Positions 8,005 to 16,678 of a DNA stretch of 64,000 nucleotides are shown piece by piece (position 1 is the first letter of the stretch; the number at the start of each line of letters is the position of its first letter). The notes under the pieces were generated by a model. The model was not told the origin of the DNA and searched no databases. It worked only from the letters and a program-made list of their open reading frames with translations. This DNA is from an uncultured Pelagibacteraceae bacterium (GTDB taxonomy: Bacteria; Pseudomonadota; Alphaproteobacteria; Pelagibacterales; Pelagibacteraceae), in NCBI GenBank assembly GCA_902596915.1, contig CACJVQ010000003.1, positions 1 through 64,000 of the forward strand, given 5' to 3'. The position numbers were made by a program, and so were the translations under genes.

Positions 8005-8945
8005 TGAATATAGGATTTATTGGCTTGGGAAATGTTGGAGGAAAACTAGCTGGGAGTTTGTTGAGGAATAAATTTGATTTAACAGTTAGAGATTTAGATA
8101 AAAATTTAACAAAACAATTTGAAGGCTTGGGGGCTAAGATTGCAAACTCTGCTAAAGAGCTGGCTGAGGAAGTTGATTTAATAATAACTTGTCTTCCTTC
8201 TCCTGAAATTTGTGCAGAAGTGATGGAGGGTGACAACGGAATTCTAGAGGGTATTTCTGAAAATAAAATATGGTTGGAAATGAGTACTACTGACGAGGCA
8301 GAGGTAAAAAGGATTGGCAAAAAAGTAATTGAAAAAAAGGCAATACCTCTAGATGGTCCAGTAAGTGGTGGATGCCATAGAGCAGCGTCAGGAAATATAG
8401 CAATATTTGTTGGTGGAGAAAGAGATGCATTTGAAAAGATATTGCCTGCTTTAACTGTAATGGGGCGTAAAATATTACATACAGGAGAATTAGGTACTGC
8501 TTCTGTTCTTAAAGTAATTACAAATTATTTAGCTTCTACACATTTGGTTGCCCTTGGGGAGGCATGGACAGTAGCTAAAAAATCAAACCTAGATCTTACA
8601 AAAGCTTATAAAGGAATTGCTGTGTCATCAGGAAATTCATTTGTTCATGAAACTGAGAGCCAAGTTATTTTAAATGGCTCTTATAATATAAATTTTACGA
8701 TGGACCTTGTCTTAAAAGACACCGGTCTATTTGATGAACTCGCAAAAAAATTGAATGCACCTTTGGAAATTTCCCCTAAGATAGTTGAAATATTTAAAGA
8801 TGGTCAAAAAAAATATGGCTCAAGAGCCTGGTCATCAATGATAGTGAAAAGAATGGAAGATTTGAATAAAATTGATTTTAGAGCTAAAGGGTTTCCCGAG
8901 GAGTTAACTGATATTGAGCCTGAAGAAAAAGGTTATGAAATTTAA
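8004..8945 (+). CDS. 3-hydroxyisobutyrate dehydrogenase-family NAD(P) oxidoreductase
   Basis: Beta-hydroxyacid dehydrogenase, 313 aa. The Rossmann motif GLGNVG is at residues 7-12, the substrate loop DGPVSGG at 117-123, and the catalytic Lys170 sits in KVITN with Asn174 four residues on, all as in the 3-hydroxyisobutyrate/tartronate semialdehyde/2-(hydroxymethyl)glutarate group. It reversibly oxidises a beta-hydroxy acid to its semialdehyde. A good Shine-Dalgarno (GAGGAGG) precedes the ATG inside the upstream gene. The aldehyde dehydrogenase 21 bases downstream would be a natural partner for the product. Exact substrate unknown. Confidence 0.88.
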   Translation: MNIGFIGLGNVGGKLAGSLLRNKFDLTVRDLDKNLTKQFEGLGAKIANSAKELAEEVDLIITCLPSPEICAEVMEGDNGILEGISENKIWLEMSTTDEAEVKRIGKKVIEKKAIPLDGPVSGGCHRAASGNIAIFVGGERDAFEKILPALTVMGRKILHTGELGTASVLKVITNYLASTHLVALGEAWTVAKKSNLDLTKAYKGIAVSSGNSFVHETESQVILNGSYNINFTMDLVLKDTGLFDELAKKLNAPLEISPKIVEIFKDGQKKYGSRAWSSMIVKRMEDLNKIDFRAKGFPEELTDIEPEEKGYEI

Positions 8946-8966
8946 ATTCTGTGTTAAAGTGCATTT

Positions 8967-10397
8967 ATGATTGAAAAGAAAAATTTTTATATAAACGGTA
9001 AATGGGTTGCGCCAGTTAAACCTAATGACTTTGATGTAATTGATCCATCAACCGAGGAGGCTTTTGCTTTAATTTCTCTAGGATCTAAAGAGGATACTGA
9101 TAAAGCTGTAAATGCTGCTAAAGTAGCATTTGAAACTTGGAGAGAAACTTCGAAAGAAGAGAGAGTAAAATTACTAGAAAAATTTTGTGAAATTTATAAT
9201 AGAAGATGGGATGAAATGGTTGAAGCACAATCAATGGAAATGGGTGCACCATTAGATTTTGCATCAGAGATACATACTAAAATGGGAGCAGATATATCTA
9301 GAAATACAATAGATATTTTAAAAAATTTTAATTTTGAACATCAGTTTGATCCAAAATCAAACAATCAAATCAGATACGAGCCAATTGGAGTTTGCGGATT
9401 AATTACACCATGGAATTATCCAATGAACCAAATAATACTAAAGGTTATACCAGCACTCGCAGCTGGTTGTACAATGATTTTAAAACCATCTGAGATTGCT
9501 CCTGTGTCAGCAGTATTGTTTGCAGAAATAATTGATGAAGCTGGGTTTCCTCCAGGTGTATTCAATTTAGTAAATGGTAACGGAGAAGTAGTTGGAAATC
9601 ATATATCTGGTCACCCAGATATTGATATGGTCTCATTTACAGGATCTACAAGAGCGGGAAAACTGATACAGAAAAATGCAGCTGATACAATTAAAAAAGT
9701 TACACTTGAGCTAGGCGGTAAAGGTGGAAATATAGTCTTTGAGGATTCTTATCCAGATGCTGTTAGAGATGGAGTAAGAACTATAATGAGCAACACTGGA
9801 CAGTCTTGTGATGCTCCAACACGAATGTTAGTTCAAAGATCAATTTATGATAGAGCAGTAAAAGAAGCTGTAGATGAAGCAAATAAAATTAAAGTAGATG
9901 TGGCATCTAAAAAAGGTGATCACATTGGACCTTTAGTATCCAAAGTTCAATATGATAAAGTTGTAAATCTTATAAATGAGGGAATTAAAGAAGGCGCAAC
10001 TTTAGCTGCCGGTGGGCCCGATCTACCAAATGGTCTTAATAAGGGGTATTTTGTTAAACCAACAATTTTTACTGATGTAAACAACGATATGAAAATTGCT
10101 AGAGAAGAAATATTTGGTCCAGTACTTTCAATTATTCCATTTGATACAGAAGAAGAGGCAATAAAAATCACAAACGATACTTCTTACGGATTAGGTAACT
10201 ATTTACAAACTGAGGATAAAGAAAAAGCAAAAAGAGTAGCTAGAAAAGTAAGAGCTGGAACAGTTTATATCAATGGCCAAGGAGCCGAGACTGGAGCGCC
10301 TTTTGGAGGATTTAAGCAATCAGGAAACGGTCGAGAGGGTGGACTATGGGGGTTTACTGAATACCTAGAGGTTAAAGCAATTACTGGTTGGAATTAA
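8967..10397 (+). CDS. NAD(P)-dependent aldehyde dehydrogenase
   Basis: Oxidises an aldehyde to its acid in the cytoplasm. 476 aa, standard length. Catalytic Cys281 in GQSC, general-base Glu249 in ELGG, and the oxyanion Asn150 in PWN are present. Cofactor-site motif FTGSTRAG is near 224-231. The stretch after the Glu reads ELGGKGGN rather than the common ELGGKSP. It lies between the beta-hydroxyacid dehydrogenase and a small VOC protein in one operon, so a semialdehyde made by the upstream enzyme is a plausible substrate. I cannot tell it from betaine-aldehyde, succinate-semialdehyde or other subfamilies. Confidence 0.9.
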   Translation: MIEKKNFYINGKWVAPVKPNDFDVIDPSTEEAFALISLGSKEDTDKAVNAAKVAFETWRETSKEERVKLLEKFCEIYNRRWDEMVEAQSMEMGAPLDFASEIHTKMGADISRNTIDILKNFNFEHQFDPKSNNQIRYEPIGVCGLITPWNYPMNQIILKVIPALAAGCTMILKPSEIAPVSAVLFAEIIDEAGFPPGVFNLVNGNGEVVGNHISGHPDIDMVSFTGSTRAGKLIQKNAADTIKKVTLELGGKGGNIVFEDSYPDAVRDGVRTIMSNTGQSCDAPTRMLVQRSIYDRAVKEAVDEANKIKVDVASKKGDHIGPLVSKVQYDKVVNLINEGIKEGATLAAGGPDLPNGLNKGYFVKPTIFTDVNNDMKIAREEIFGPVLSIIPFDTEEEAIKITNDTSYGLGNYLQTEDKEKAKRVARKVRAGTVYINGQGAETGAPFGGFKQSGNGREGGLWGFTEYLEVKAITGWN

Positions 10398-10427
10398 AAA
10401 ATTATATTCAAAATAATTGAGGTTGAG

Positions 10428-10814
10428 ATGATTGGTTATGTAATGGTGGGAACAAATAATTTAGATACTGCCATTAAGTTTTATGATGAAGTTTTGGAAG
10501 TCATCGGACTATCAAGAAACGAAACTGTTGAAAACGATTATGCAGCATATGGAAAGAAAGATACAAACGAAATAGAGTTTTACATTACAAAACCGTTTAA
10601 TAAAAAAGAAGCAACTTTTGGAAATGGAACGCAAATATCATTTATAACATCTTCGAGAGTTATTGTTGATAAATTTCACGAAATAGGACTAAAAGCAGGA
10701 GGTACTAGCGAAGGATCAGGAGGTGAACGACCAGAAGGTTCGGGAGTTTATTATTCTTACGTTCGTGATCTTGATGGAAATAAAATTTGTACCTTCACTA
10801 ATAGCAAAGAATAA
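10428..10814 (+). CDS. VOC-family (glyoxalase/bleomycin resistance) protein
   Basis: 128 aa, a single vicinal-oxygen-chelate domain with the beta-alpha-beta-beta-beta pattern. It starts IGYVMVGTNNLDTAIKFYDEVL and ends with SYVRDLDGNKICTF, the usual beginning and end of glyoxalase-like domains. Glu and His metal-ligand positions are only partly recognisable. It could be a lyase, an isomerase or a binding protein. It sits in the 7.1-13.4 kb operon, 30 bases after the aldehyde dehydrogenase gene. No closer function can be given. Confidence 0.8.
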   Translation: MIGYVMVGTNNLDTAIKFYDEVLEVIGLSRNETVENDYAAYGKKDTNEIEFYITKPFNKKEATFGNGTQISFITSSRVIVDKFHEIGLKAGGTSEGSGGERPEGSGVYYSYVRDLDGNKICTFTNSKE

Positions 10815-10818
10815 TACT

Positions 10819-11733
10819 ATGTCCTACTCATCAATTCATAAAAAATTGAAAAATAAAAAAACTATTATTTTAGATGGTGGAATGGGCGCTGAATTAGAAA
10901 AAAATGGCGCTAAGATGGATGAAAAAATGTGGTGTGGAAAATGCTCAGTAGATCATCCAGATTTAGTAAGAAAAATTCATGAAGATTATATAAATGCGGG
11001 TGCTGATGTAATAACAACTAATACGTATAGTACTACACCTATATCGATGAGACAGTATGGTTATGAAGACTCGATAGAGGAATTTAATAAAAAAAGTGTT
11101 CAAGTTGCAAAAGAAGCAATTAAAAATTCAAATAAAGATGTTGCTCTTGCTGGGAGCGTTTCAACTTTTGGTAATTTTTATAAACTCGGAGTTAAAGCAA
11201 TGATACCTGGCTTTGATGAACAATTAAAGATTTTATCAGGTGAAGGAGTAGACTTAATTATTTTAGAAGCTATGTCCTCACAAGCTGACATAGTTGAAAC
11301 TATGTTAAATTGTTCAACGAAAGTAAATATACCAGTTTGGTTATCAGTGTCATGCGTAATGGATGATCAAAAAAATATAATGCTTGGATATAATGATACA
11401 ATTGACTCTGATACACATGTCTATGAAAACTTTGAGACATCCATAAATAATTTTAAAAAATTACACAGTGGTCCAATATTGGTTGCTCATTCAGATATAA
11501 ATATTACAGGAAAAGCAATTGAAACTGCGAAGAAGAATTACCATGGAATAGTAGGGGCATATCCAAATAAAGGTTATTATGAAAAACCACACTGGAGATT
11601 TGTAGATGACATGACGCCAACTGGATATTTAAATGAAGTAAGGTCATGGATTAAAAATGGAGCCCAGATTATTGGTGGATGTTGTGGGATCGGTGTAGAA
11701 GAAATAAAAGCAATTTCAATTTTAAAAAACTAA
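10819..11733 (+). CDS. Homocysteine S-methyltransferase-family protein, variant metal site (copy 1)
   Basis: Family members move a methyl group from S-methylmethionine, betaine or a similar donor to homocysteine on a Zn site. 304 aa from the ATG at 10819, chosen because it follows the VOC stop by 4 bases; an earlier in-frame ATG at 10723 would overlap the VOC gene by 92 bases. The TIM-barrel features LDGGMGAEL (18-26) and GGCCG (286-290, Cys288 and Cys289) are clear. The third Zn ligand, normally Cys in a GxNC motif, is replaced: the aligned stretch reads AHSD with His224-Ser225. A paralog at 13365-14354 has His-Thr at the same place. Activity on homocysteine is therefore uncertain. Confidence 0.85.
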   Translation: MSYSSIHKKLKNKKTIILDGGMGAELEKNGAKMDEKMWCGKCSVDHPDLVRKIHEDYINAGADVITTNTYSTTPISMRQYGYEDSIEEFNKKSVQVAKEAIKNSNKDVALAGSVSTFGNFYKLGVKAMIPGFDEQLKILSGEGVDLIILEAMSSQADIVETMLNCSTKVNIPVWLSVSCVMDDQKNIMLGYNDTIDSDTHVYENFETSINNFKKLHSGPILVAHSDINITGKAIETAKKNYHGIVGAYPNKGYYEKPHWRFVDDMTPTGYLNEVRSWIKNGAQIIGGCCGIGVEEIKAISILKN

Positions 11734-11750
11734 AGTATATATTAAATATT

Positions 11751-12203
11751 ATGAAAACATTTATTGGCGGTATTGGCTGTTTTTGGGACGAAAAAAAGTA
11801 TGAGGGCATCAAAGGTATAGTGTCTACAGAATGCGGTTACTGTGGCGGAGATGAACCAAATGTTACATACAAGGCAGTTTGTGGGGGAGATACAGGACAT
11901 ATAGAGGTGGTCAAAGTTGAGTATGATGAAAAAGAAAAGTCATACGAGGATATGGTCAATTTATTTTTTGAATTACACGACTCAACTCAAGTAAATCGAC
12001 AAGGTACATATGTAGGAATTCAGTACCGTTCAGAAATATTTTATAATACAGAAGAAGAAAGACAGATTGCAGAAAAAGTTTTAAACGAAGTAAACAGTAA
12101 ATTAGATGGAAAAGTTTCGACTAGAGTTTCAAAAGAAAAAAATTACTGCAAAGCTGAAGGTTATCACCAAAAATACGAACAAAATAAATCGTTAAAATAT
12201 TGA
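11751..12203 (+). CDS. msrA: Peptide methionine sulfoxide reductase MsrA
   Basis: Reduces methionine-S-sulfoxide in proteins or free. 150 aa from the ATG at 11751, placed so that the active-site motif GCFW begins 9 residues in (Cys10), as usual in short MsrA. Conserved segments GYCGG, TGHIEVV and GTYVGIQYRSEIF follow. An in-frame ATG at 11679 lies inside the previous gene and is unlikely. It overlaps the next gene by 4 bases (TTGA). A separate msrB lies at 61051-61419. Placement beside homocysteine-methyltransferase-family genes hints at methionine-related metabolism. Confidence 0.93.
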   Translation: MKTFIGGIGCFWDEKKYEGIKGIVSTECGYCGGDEPNVTYKAVCGGDTGHIEVVKVEYDEKEKSYEDMVNLFFELHDSTQVNRQGTYVGIQYRSEIFYNTEEERQIAEKVLNEVNSKLDGKVSTRVSKEKNYCKAEGYHQKYEQNKSLKY

Positions 12204-13363
12204 AAAAAAAAAAATTAGTCTCTGTTAAGAACCCAGAATTAAATACATTAAAAGATAATAAAGCTTCATGGAACCTTCCTAAAACAAGGAGGTTTGGTTA
12301 TAAAAATTTACATAAAATCAATAGATACAGTATTTTTTTAAGATCTGATTTAATATTAAAATTAAACTCTAATCCAAATAAAACTATCGCTAAACTTCCT
12401 CTAGTAAAGAAGATGACTAAAAATAAATATTTTTGTTCATTAATTGTTGGCAACCGTCAAAATATATTATTTGAAAAATATGCCAAAGATTTTAAAAAAA
12501 ACCAACCTCAAACAATTATGTCCATTACAAAAATGTTCGTTAATCTATTTATTGGAGAATTGGTTACGAACAAATTAATAGATCTTAATAAAAAAGTTTC
12601 TCACTATTTGCCAAAAATTGGAAGTGGGTATGCAAATGCAAAGATCCAAGATGTTTTGAACATGAATGTTTTAAACTCTTATACTGAAGATTATACTAAG
12701 GCATACTCATCTTCCTTTATGCATGAACCTGTTGGAGGATGGAGACTACCTAAAAATCTTAAAAATCATCTAAGCCAAGAAGAATATTTAAATACAATTA
12801 AAAAATCTAAAAATAAAAGTTTAATTAATAATTCTGAACGAGCATTTTATAAATCTGCAAATACAGATGTAGTAGGATTAATAATAGAAAAAGTTAGTGG
12901 TAGAACTTTAAGAGATTGGGTTTTATCTGCAGTTGAGGCTGCAGGATTTGAAGATGGTTTATATATTGCATCAGATAGATACGGTATGCCTTGGATGTCT
13001 GGAGGAGGTTGTTTAATTACAAGAGACTTTTTAAGAATGGGTTTGCTTTTTGCAAGAAAAGGTATGGGTGTTGGAAATAGGAAAGTTGGATCTTCATCAT
13101 TTTTTAATAAAACAATTGATCATGTAGGGCCAAAATATATGGATTTATCCAAAGACAAATATTTATATTACTCAAATTCTACTATGGTTTCAGGCAATAT
13201 GATCGGGCACTCTGGTTATGGTGGTCAGTTTCTTGCAACAAACTTTAAAACTGGCAATGTAGCTGCTTTTTTTTCTGTTCTAGAAACGAAATCAGCAACA
13301 AAAGAAAGTTATAAAACAGATATGATCAACATGCTGATAGATTTAGTTAATAAAAAATATTAA
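12200..13363 (+). CDS. Serine hydrolase, beta-lactamase fold, NylB-like
   Basis: Penicillin-recognising-enzyme fold hydrolase, 387 aa. The catalytic SxxK is Ser108-Ile-Thr-Lys111, and the second motif FYKSANTD gives Tyr217. These positions match the Ser112/Lys115/Tyr215 triad of 6-aminohexanoate-dimer hydrolase NylB (from memory). A GHSGYGGQ motif occupies the third conserved site. The start is TTG at 12200, overlapping the msrA stop; no ATG is available before the catalytic domain without losing about 70 residues. No signal peptide is visible, so it probably acts in the cytoplasm on an amide or ester. Natural substrate unknown. Confidence 0.82.
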   Translation: MKKKKLVSVKNPELNTLKDNKASWNLPKTRRFGYKNLHKINRYSIFLRSDLILKLNSNPNKTIAKLPLVKKMTKNKYFCSLIVGNRQNILFEKYAKDFKKNQPQTIMSITKMFVNLFIGELVTNKLIDLNKKVSHYLPKIGSGYANAKIQDVLNMNVLNSYTEDYTKAYSSSFMHEPVGGWRLPKNLKNHLSQEEYLNTIKKSKNKSLINNSERAFYKSANTDVVGLIIEKVSGRTLRDWVLSAVEAAGFEDGLYIASDRYGMPWMSGGGCLITRDFLRMGLLFARKGMGVGNRKVGSSSFFNKTIDHVGPKYMDLSKDKYLYYSNSTMVSGNMIGHSGYGGQFLATNFKTGNVAAFFSVLETKSATKESYKTDMINMLIDLVNKKY

Positions 13364-13364
13364 A

Positions 13365-14354
13365 TTAAGAATATCTTTCAATTAATTTTTTGAGGTGTTT
13401 GTCTGTTACACCACAGCATCCCCCAATAATCTGAATTTGGTTATCAATTAACTTTTCACATTCATTAGCAAATTCCTCCTCTTTAGAAGTCACAATAGCT
13501 TTATGGGATTTTGTATCGAACTTATGTATTTCAGGATAAAACATCATTGGACCATTCCAATTGTTTTTAATTACTTGCAATCCTTCAAAAGCATCAATTA
13601 ACCATGTATGCATGACACCATAGACATCTCCACCCATGCTAGTAAGTGACTTTACAATATCTTCTAAAAGTACAATTTTATCATCAGGAATAAATTTTGG
13701 TTGCTCTTTGTATTTGGTTTCATCATAAATTAACGATTTTTCTTTTTCCGCACTAAAATTTCTACCAATAACACTGTTATCAAATTTGCTTATACAACAA
13801 CTTAATCCAACCCAAACTGGTAAACCCGTTTCCAGAGCAGCATTCAGTAAAATTTTTGAATGATCAATATCAAGTAACATTTCTAAAATTAAAATATCAG
13901 TCCCCTCCTCTTTTAAAATTTTAGCAGCTTCTTTATAATTTTGTTCCTCCTGTTTAAAAGAAGGTATGAATTTAGGATTTGGCACAAATTCATTCTCTTT
14001 TAATGAAAAAAAATTTGATAAACTTCCAGCTATTCCAATTTTATTTTCTTTACTTTTATTTTTTATTGCCTGTCTAGCTAATTTGACTGATTGAATAATA
14101 AATTCTTCAGTTTCCGCTCCACGATTAATGCTTTCAAGATTGTGTTTGGTTGAACTAAAAGTGTTTGCTGTTATCAAATCAGAACCAGCATCAATAAACT
14201 TTTCATGTGTCCTAATTACTATGTCTGGAGAAGTTATTGAAGCTAAGGCAGAAAAGGCTGGGGACATTTCACCGCCCAATTTTGCAATTTCAGAACCGTT
14301 TCCACCATCTAAAAATATTTTTGATTTTGATTTTAACTTTTCATTAAAAATCAT
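13365..14354 (-). CDS. Homocysteine S-methyltransferase-family protein, variant metal site (copy 2)
   Basis: 329 aa TIM-barrel protein of the same family as the gene at 10819. LDGGNGSEI is at 15-23, the second segment TANTFSST near 62-69, and GGCCG at 311-315 (Cys313, Cys314). As in copy 1 the GxNC Cys is missing: the aligned stretch is GVMHTW with His249-Thr250. A ~20-residue insertion (about 200-222) distinguishes it from copy 1. It is convergent with the serine hydrolase (1 base between them) and directly downstream of an EamA permease in its own direction. Methyl transfer to homocysteine or another thiol is possible; metal binding through His is an inference. Confidence 0.83.
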   Translation of the reverse strand: MIFNEKLKSKSKIFLDGGNGSEIAKLGGEMSPAFSALASITSPDIVIRTHEKFIDAGSDLITANTFSSTKHNLESINRGAETEEFIIQSVKLARQAIKNKSKENKIGIAGSLSNFFSLKENEFVPNPKFIPSFKQEEQNYKEAAKILKEEGTDILILEMLLDIDHSKILLNAALETGLPVWVGLSCCISKFDNSVIGRNFSAEKEKSLIYDETKYKEQPKFIPDDKIVLLEDIVKSLTSMGGDVYGVMHTWLIDAFEGLQVIKNNWNGPMMFYPEIHKFDTKSHKAIVTSKEEEFANECEKLIDNQIQIIGGCCGVTDKHLKKLIERYS

Positions 14355-15248
14355 TTATTTTTCATCTTTTGGGGCAAGTACTACTGCTAAAATTCCTCCT
14401 AATACAATCATTGTACTGCCTATAACTTCTCGCCAACCAAATGTTTCATCTGTTAAAATTCCTGCTGATATAACGCCAACAACTATTTCGCTTAAATATA
14501 ATATTGCGCAAAGACCTGCTCCTAGAACTGAGGGTGACCACATGATAACTACCCCTGTTGGAATAAAATAAAATACTGAAATGAGAACCAAAAAAGTAAA
14601 CATTGATGCAAAAGCTTCAATGGGTGGCATTGGTCCTAGATAATCTTTTAAAATAAAGCCAGCAAAAATATTGAATATTGTTCCATAAACAAAAAATGAA
14701 AATATTACCGGAAAAACACCATCTGTTTTTGTAATTTCTAAACGTACTAAGCCAGCTCCAAAAAGCACACCTCCCACCAGCGCTAACCAATCTCCTGCAT
14801 TTTGTGGTAGTGGTATGATATTAGATTGACTAAAAACAACCCACAAACCTCCAAGGGCTAAACTTAAAGTTAAAACTCTTTCTAAACCAGGTCTTTTCTT
14901 TAAAAAATATATCTCAAATATAGTGGTCCAGATTGGTATCATGTAAAACATAATCAATGCACGGACAACATCTGTTAATAAAAAACTTAAAGCGTAGCAA
15001 ATAAAACCACTACCAGTTAAAAAACCGATAAAAGGAATTTCTAATCCTGATGTTCGGCCTTTATATTTTCTCCACAAAGACAAAGGTGTGAGCAATATAA
15101 TACCAATCATCATTTGAGAAATAGTTCCCCAACCTCCAGTCAATCCACCATCTTCTAAAATTCTTTGAGGAAGCCAATAAACTCCCCATGATCCAGCAGC
15201 TATAGCTAATGCAAATGATATTTTAAAATGATGTTTGTGTCTGACCAT
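14355..15248 (-). CDS. EamA/DMT-family permease
   Basis: 297 aa membrane protein with about ten helices in two EamA repeats. It begins with a short Lys/His-rich cytoplasmic tail and a first helix FALAIAAGSWGVYWLPQRIL; the conserved helix-4 end PIWTTIFEIYFLKKRP and the second repeat (about 150-290) are visible. Its ATG overlaps the stop of the amidase gene and its end abuts the copy 2 homocysteine-methyltransferase-family gene, so the three form one transcription unit with the iron alcohol dehydrogenase upstream. Probably moves a substrate or product of these enzymes; which one is unknown. Confidence 0.88.
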   Translation of the reverse strand: MVRHKHHFKISFALAIAAGSWGVYWLPQRILEDGGLTGGWGTISQMMIGIILLTPLSLWRKYKGRTSGLEIPFIGFLTGSGFICYALSFLLTDVVRALIMFYMIPIWTTIFEIYFLKKRPGLERVLTLSLALGGLWVVFSQSNIIPLPQNAGDWLALVGGVLFGAGLVRLEITKTDGVFPVIFSFFVYGTIFNIFAGFILKDYLGPMPPIEAFASMFTFLVLISVFYFIPTGVVIMWSPSVLGAGLCAILYLSEIVVGVISAGILTDETFGWREVIGSTMIVLGGILAVVLAPKDEK

Positions 15249-16666
15249 TAATTTAGATTTGGTTTATGATTAGAAAAATTAAAAATTTCCTCATATCTTT
15301 TTGCAAAAGATATCACTTTTAAATCTTCCTTTTGTTTAGCTATAATTTGTAAACCAATTGGAAATCCATCTTTATTAAAACCAATTGGTAATGAAATCGA
15401 TGGTAAATAAAATAGACTAGCAAATATGTGGATTTCAATCCATCTATGGTAAGTATCCATCAGTTGATCATTAATTTTTTCAGGATGTCTTAAGTTTTTA
15501 TCAAAAGGGAATGATTGTTGAGATGGTAGAGCTAAAAAATCAAAACTACCGAATAAACTATTTACATCATTTGATAATTCAATTCTAGAATTAAGAGCTA
15601 GTTTAACATCTTCTTCTGTAAGCTTAATACCTTTGTTGTACTCCCATATCGCTTGTGGTGTCATTTGATTAATTTCCTCGATGTTCATAGTAATAATATC
15701 TTCATAAATACTTTTAGCTCTTAATGTTCCCCAGCAATTCCACAACTTATTAGCATCTATTTTTGGTTTTAAGTATTCAATTATAATTTTATTTTTTTGA
15801 AGACTGTCTAATTGTTTATTACACATTTCAACTAACTCAGGATCATATTGATAATTACCATTCATATCAGATAACCATCCTATCTTTATTTTTGAAAATT
15901 CTTGATCACTTATATTGGTATCTTTAAATGAGTTTGTTAAACTAAAAGAAATTGGATCCTCTTTGTGTTCTCCAGCTATTACATCTAAAAGAATAGCCAT
16001 ATCATCTGGTGTTCTTGCAAGACATCCTGGAGTAGAGATAATTGGAAGATTCTTTTTTTTATCATTTGTTCGATAGTCAGGTAGAAGACCTGGCGTTGGT
16101 CTAAAACCATAAACATTTGCATAGGCTGCTGGAGTTCTGCAAGAACCCATCATATCTGTTCCATCTGCAAACGGTAGTAGTTCAGCTGCAACAGCTACAC
16201 CGGCTCCACCACTAGATCCTCCTGATGATTGAGTGTTACCATAAATATTTGGTGTAATTCCAAATAGTCTATTTGCTGTGTGTGCACCTACGCCTAACTC
16301 TGCGGTATTTGTTTTGCCTATCATGATGCCGCCAGCATCTAATTGACGATCAACAATAATGGAATTTTTTTTTGGAAAATAATCTTTATATCCTGGAAAA
16401 CCATAAGTAGTTGGAAAATCAACAACATCTAATAAATCTTTTGATGCCAAAGGAAGACCAAACAATGGTTTACTTTCATCAAAGTTTTTATCTTTATCAT
16501 TGGCCTCATTTATTATTTGCTCTTCATCTTTAATTGAGACAATGGCATTTAGAGAAGGGTTATATTTTTTAATTCTTTCTAAGTAAAAGCTAACAACTTC
16601 TCTTACTGAAATCTCTTTTTTTTGAATTAAAGAAATAATTTCTTTAACTGATCTATTTTCAAGCAT
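15248..16666 (-). CDS. Amidase-signature-family hydrolase
   Basis: Hydrolyses a carboxamide to acid and ammonia or amine. 472 aa, usual length. The Ser-cisSer-Lys triad is complete: Lys76 in ASKDLL, cis-Ser152 in GGSSGG and nucleophile Ser175 in DMMGSCRTPA. The family's Gly-rich signature spans about 147-182. It is not part of a gatCAB cluster and has a C-terminal region (FNKDGFPIGLQIIA) typical of general amidases. It lies between an EamA permease and an iron alcohol dehydrogenase in one operon. Substrate unknown; GatA paralogy is unlikely given the context. Confidence 0.88.
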   Translation of the reverse strand: MLENRSVKEIISLIQKKEISVREVVSFYLERIKKYNPSLNAIVSIKDEEQIINEANDKDKNFDESKPLFGLPLASKDLLDVVDFPTTYGFPGYKDYFPKKNSIIVDRQLDAGGIMIGKTNTAELGVGAHTANRLFGITPNIYGNTQSSGGSSGGAGVAVAAELLPFADGTDMMGSCRTPAAYANVYGFRPTPGLLPDYRTNDKKKNLPIISTPGCLARTPDDMAILLDVIAGEHKEDPISFSLTNSFKDTNISDQEFSKIKIGWLSDMNGNYQYDPELVEMCNKQLDSLQKNKIIIEYLKPKIDANKLWNCWGTLRAKSIYEDIITMNIEEINQMTPQAIWEYNKGIKLTEEDVKLALNSRIELSNDVNSLFGSFDFLALPSQQSFPFDKNLRHPEKINDQLMDTYHRWIEIHIFASLFYLPSISLPIGFNKDGFPIGLQIIAKQKEDLKVISFAKRYEEIFNFSNHKPNLN

Positions 16667-16678
16667 TAGAATTTACTA

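Noticed and set aside
10723-10818. Longer start for the copy 1 homocysteine-methyltransferase-family gene
   Set aside because: It would overlap the VOC gene by 92 bases and add a 32-residue stretch unlike the family; the ATG at 10819 gives the normal N terminus.
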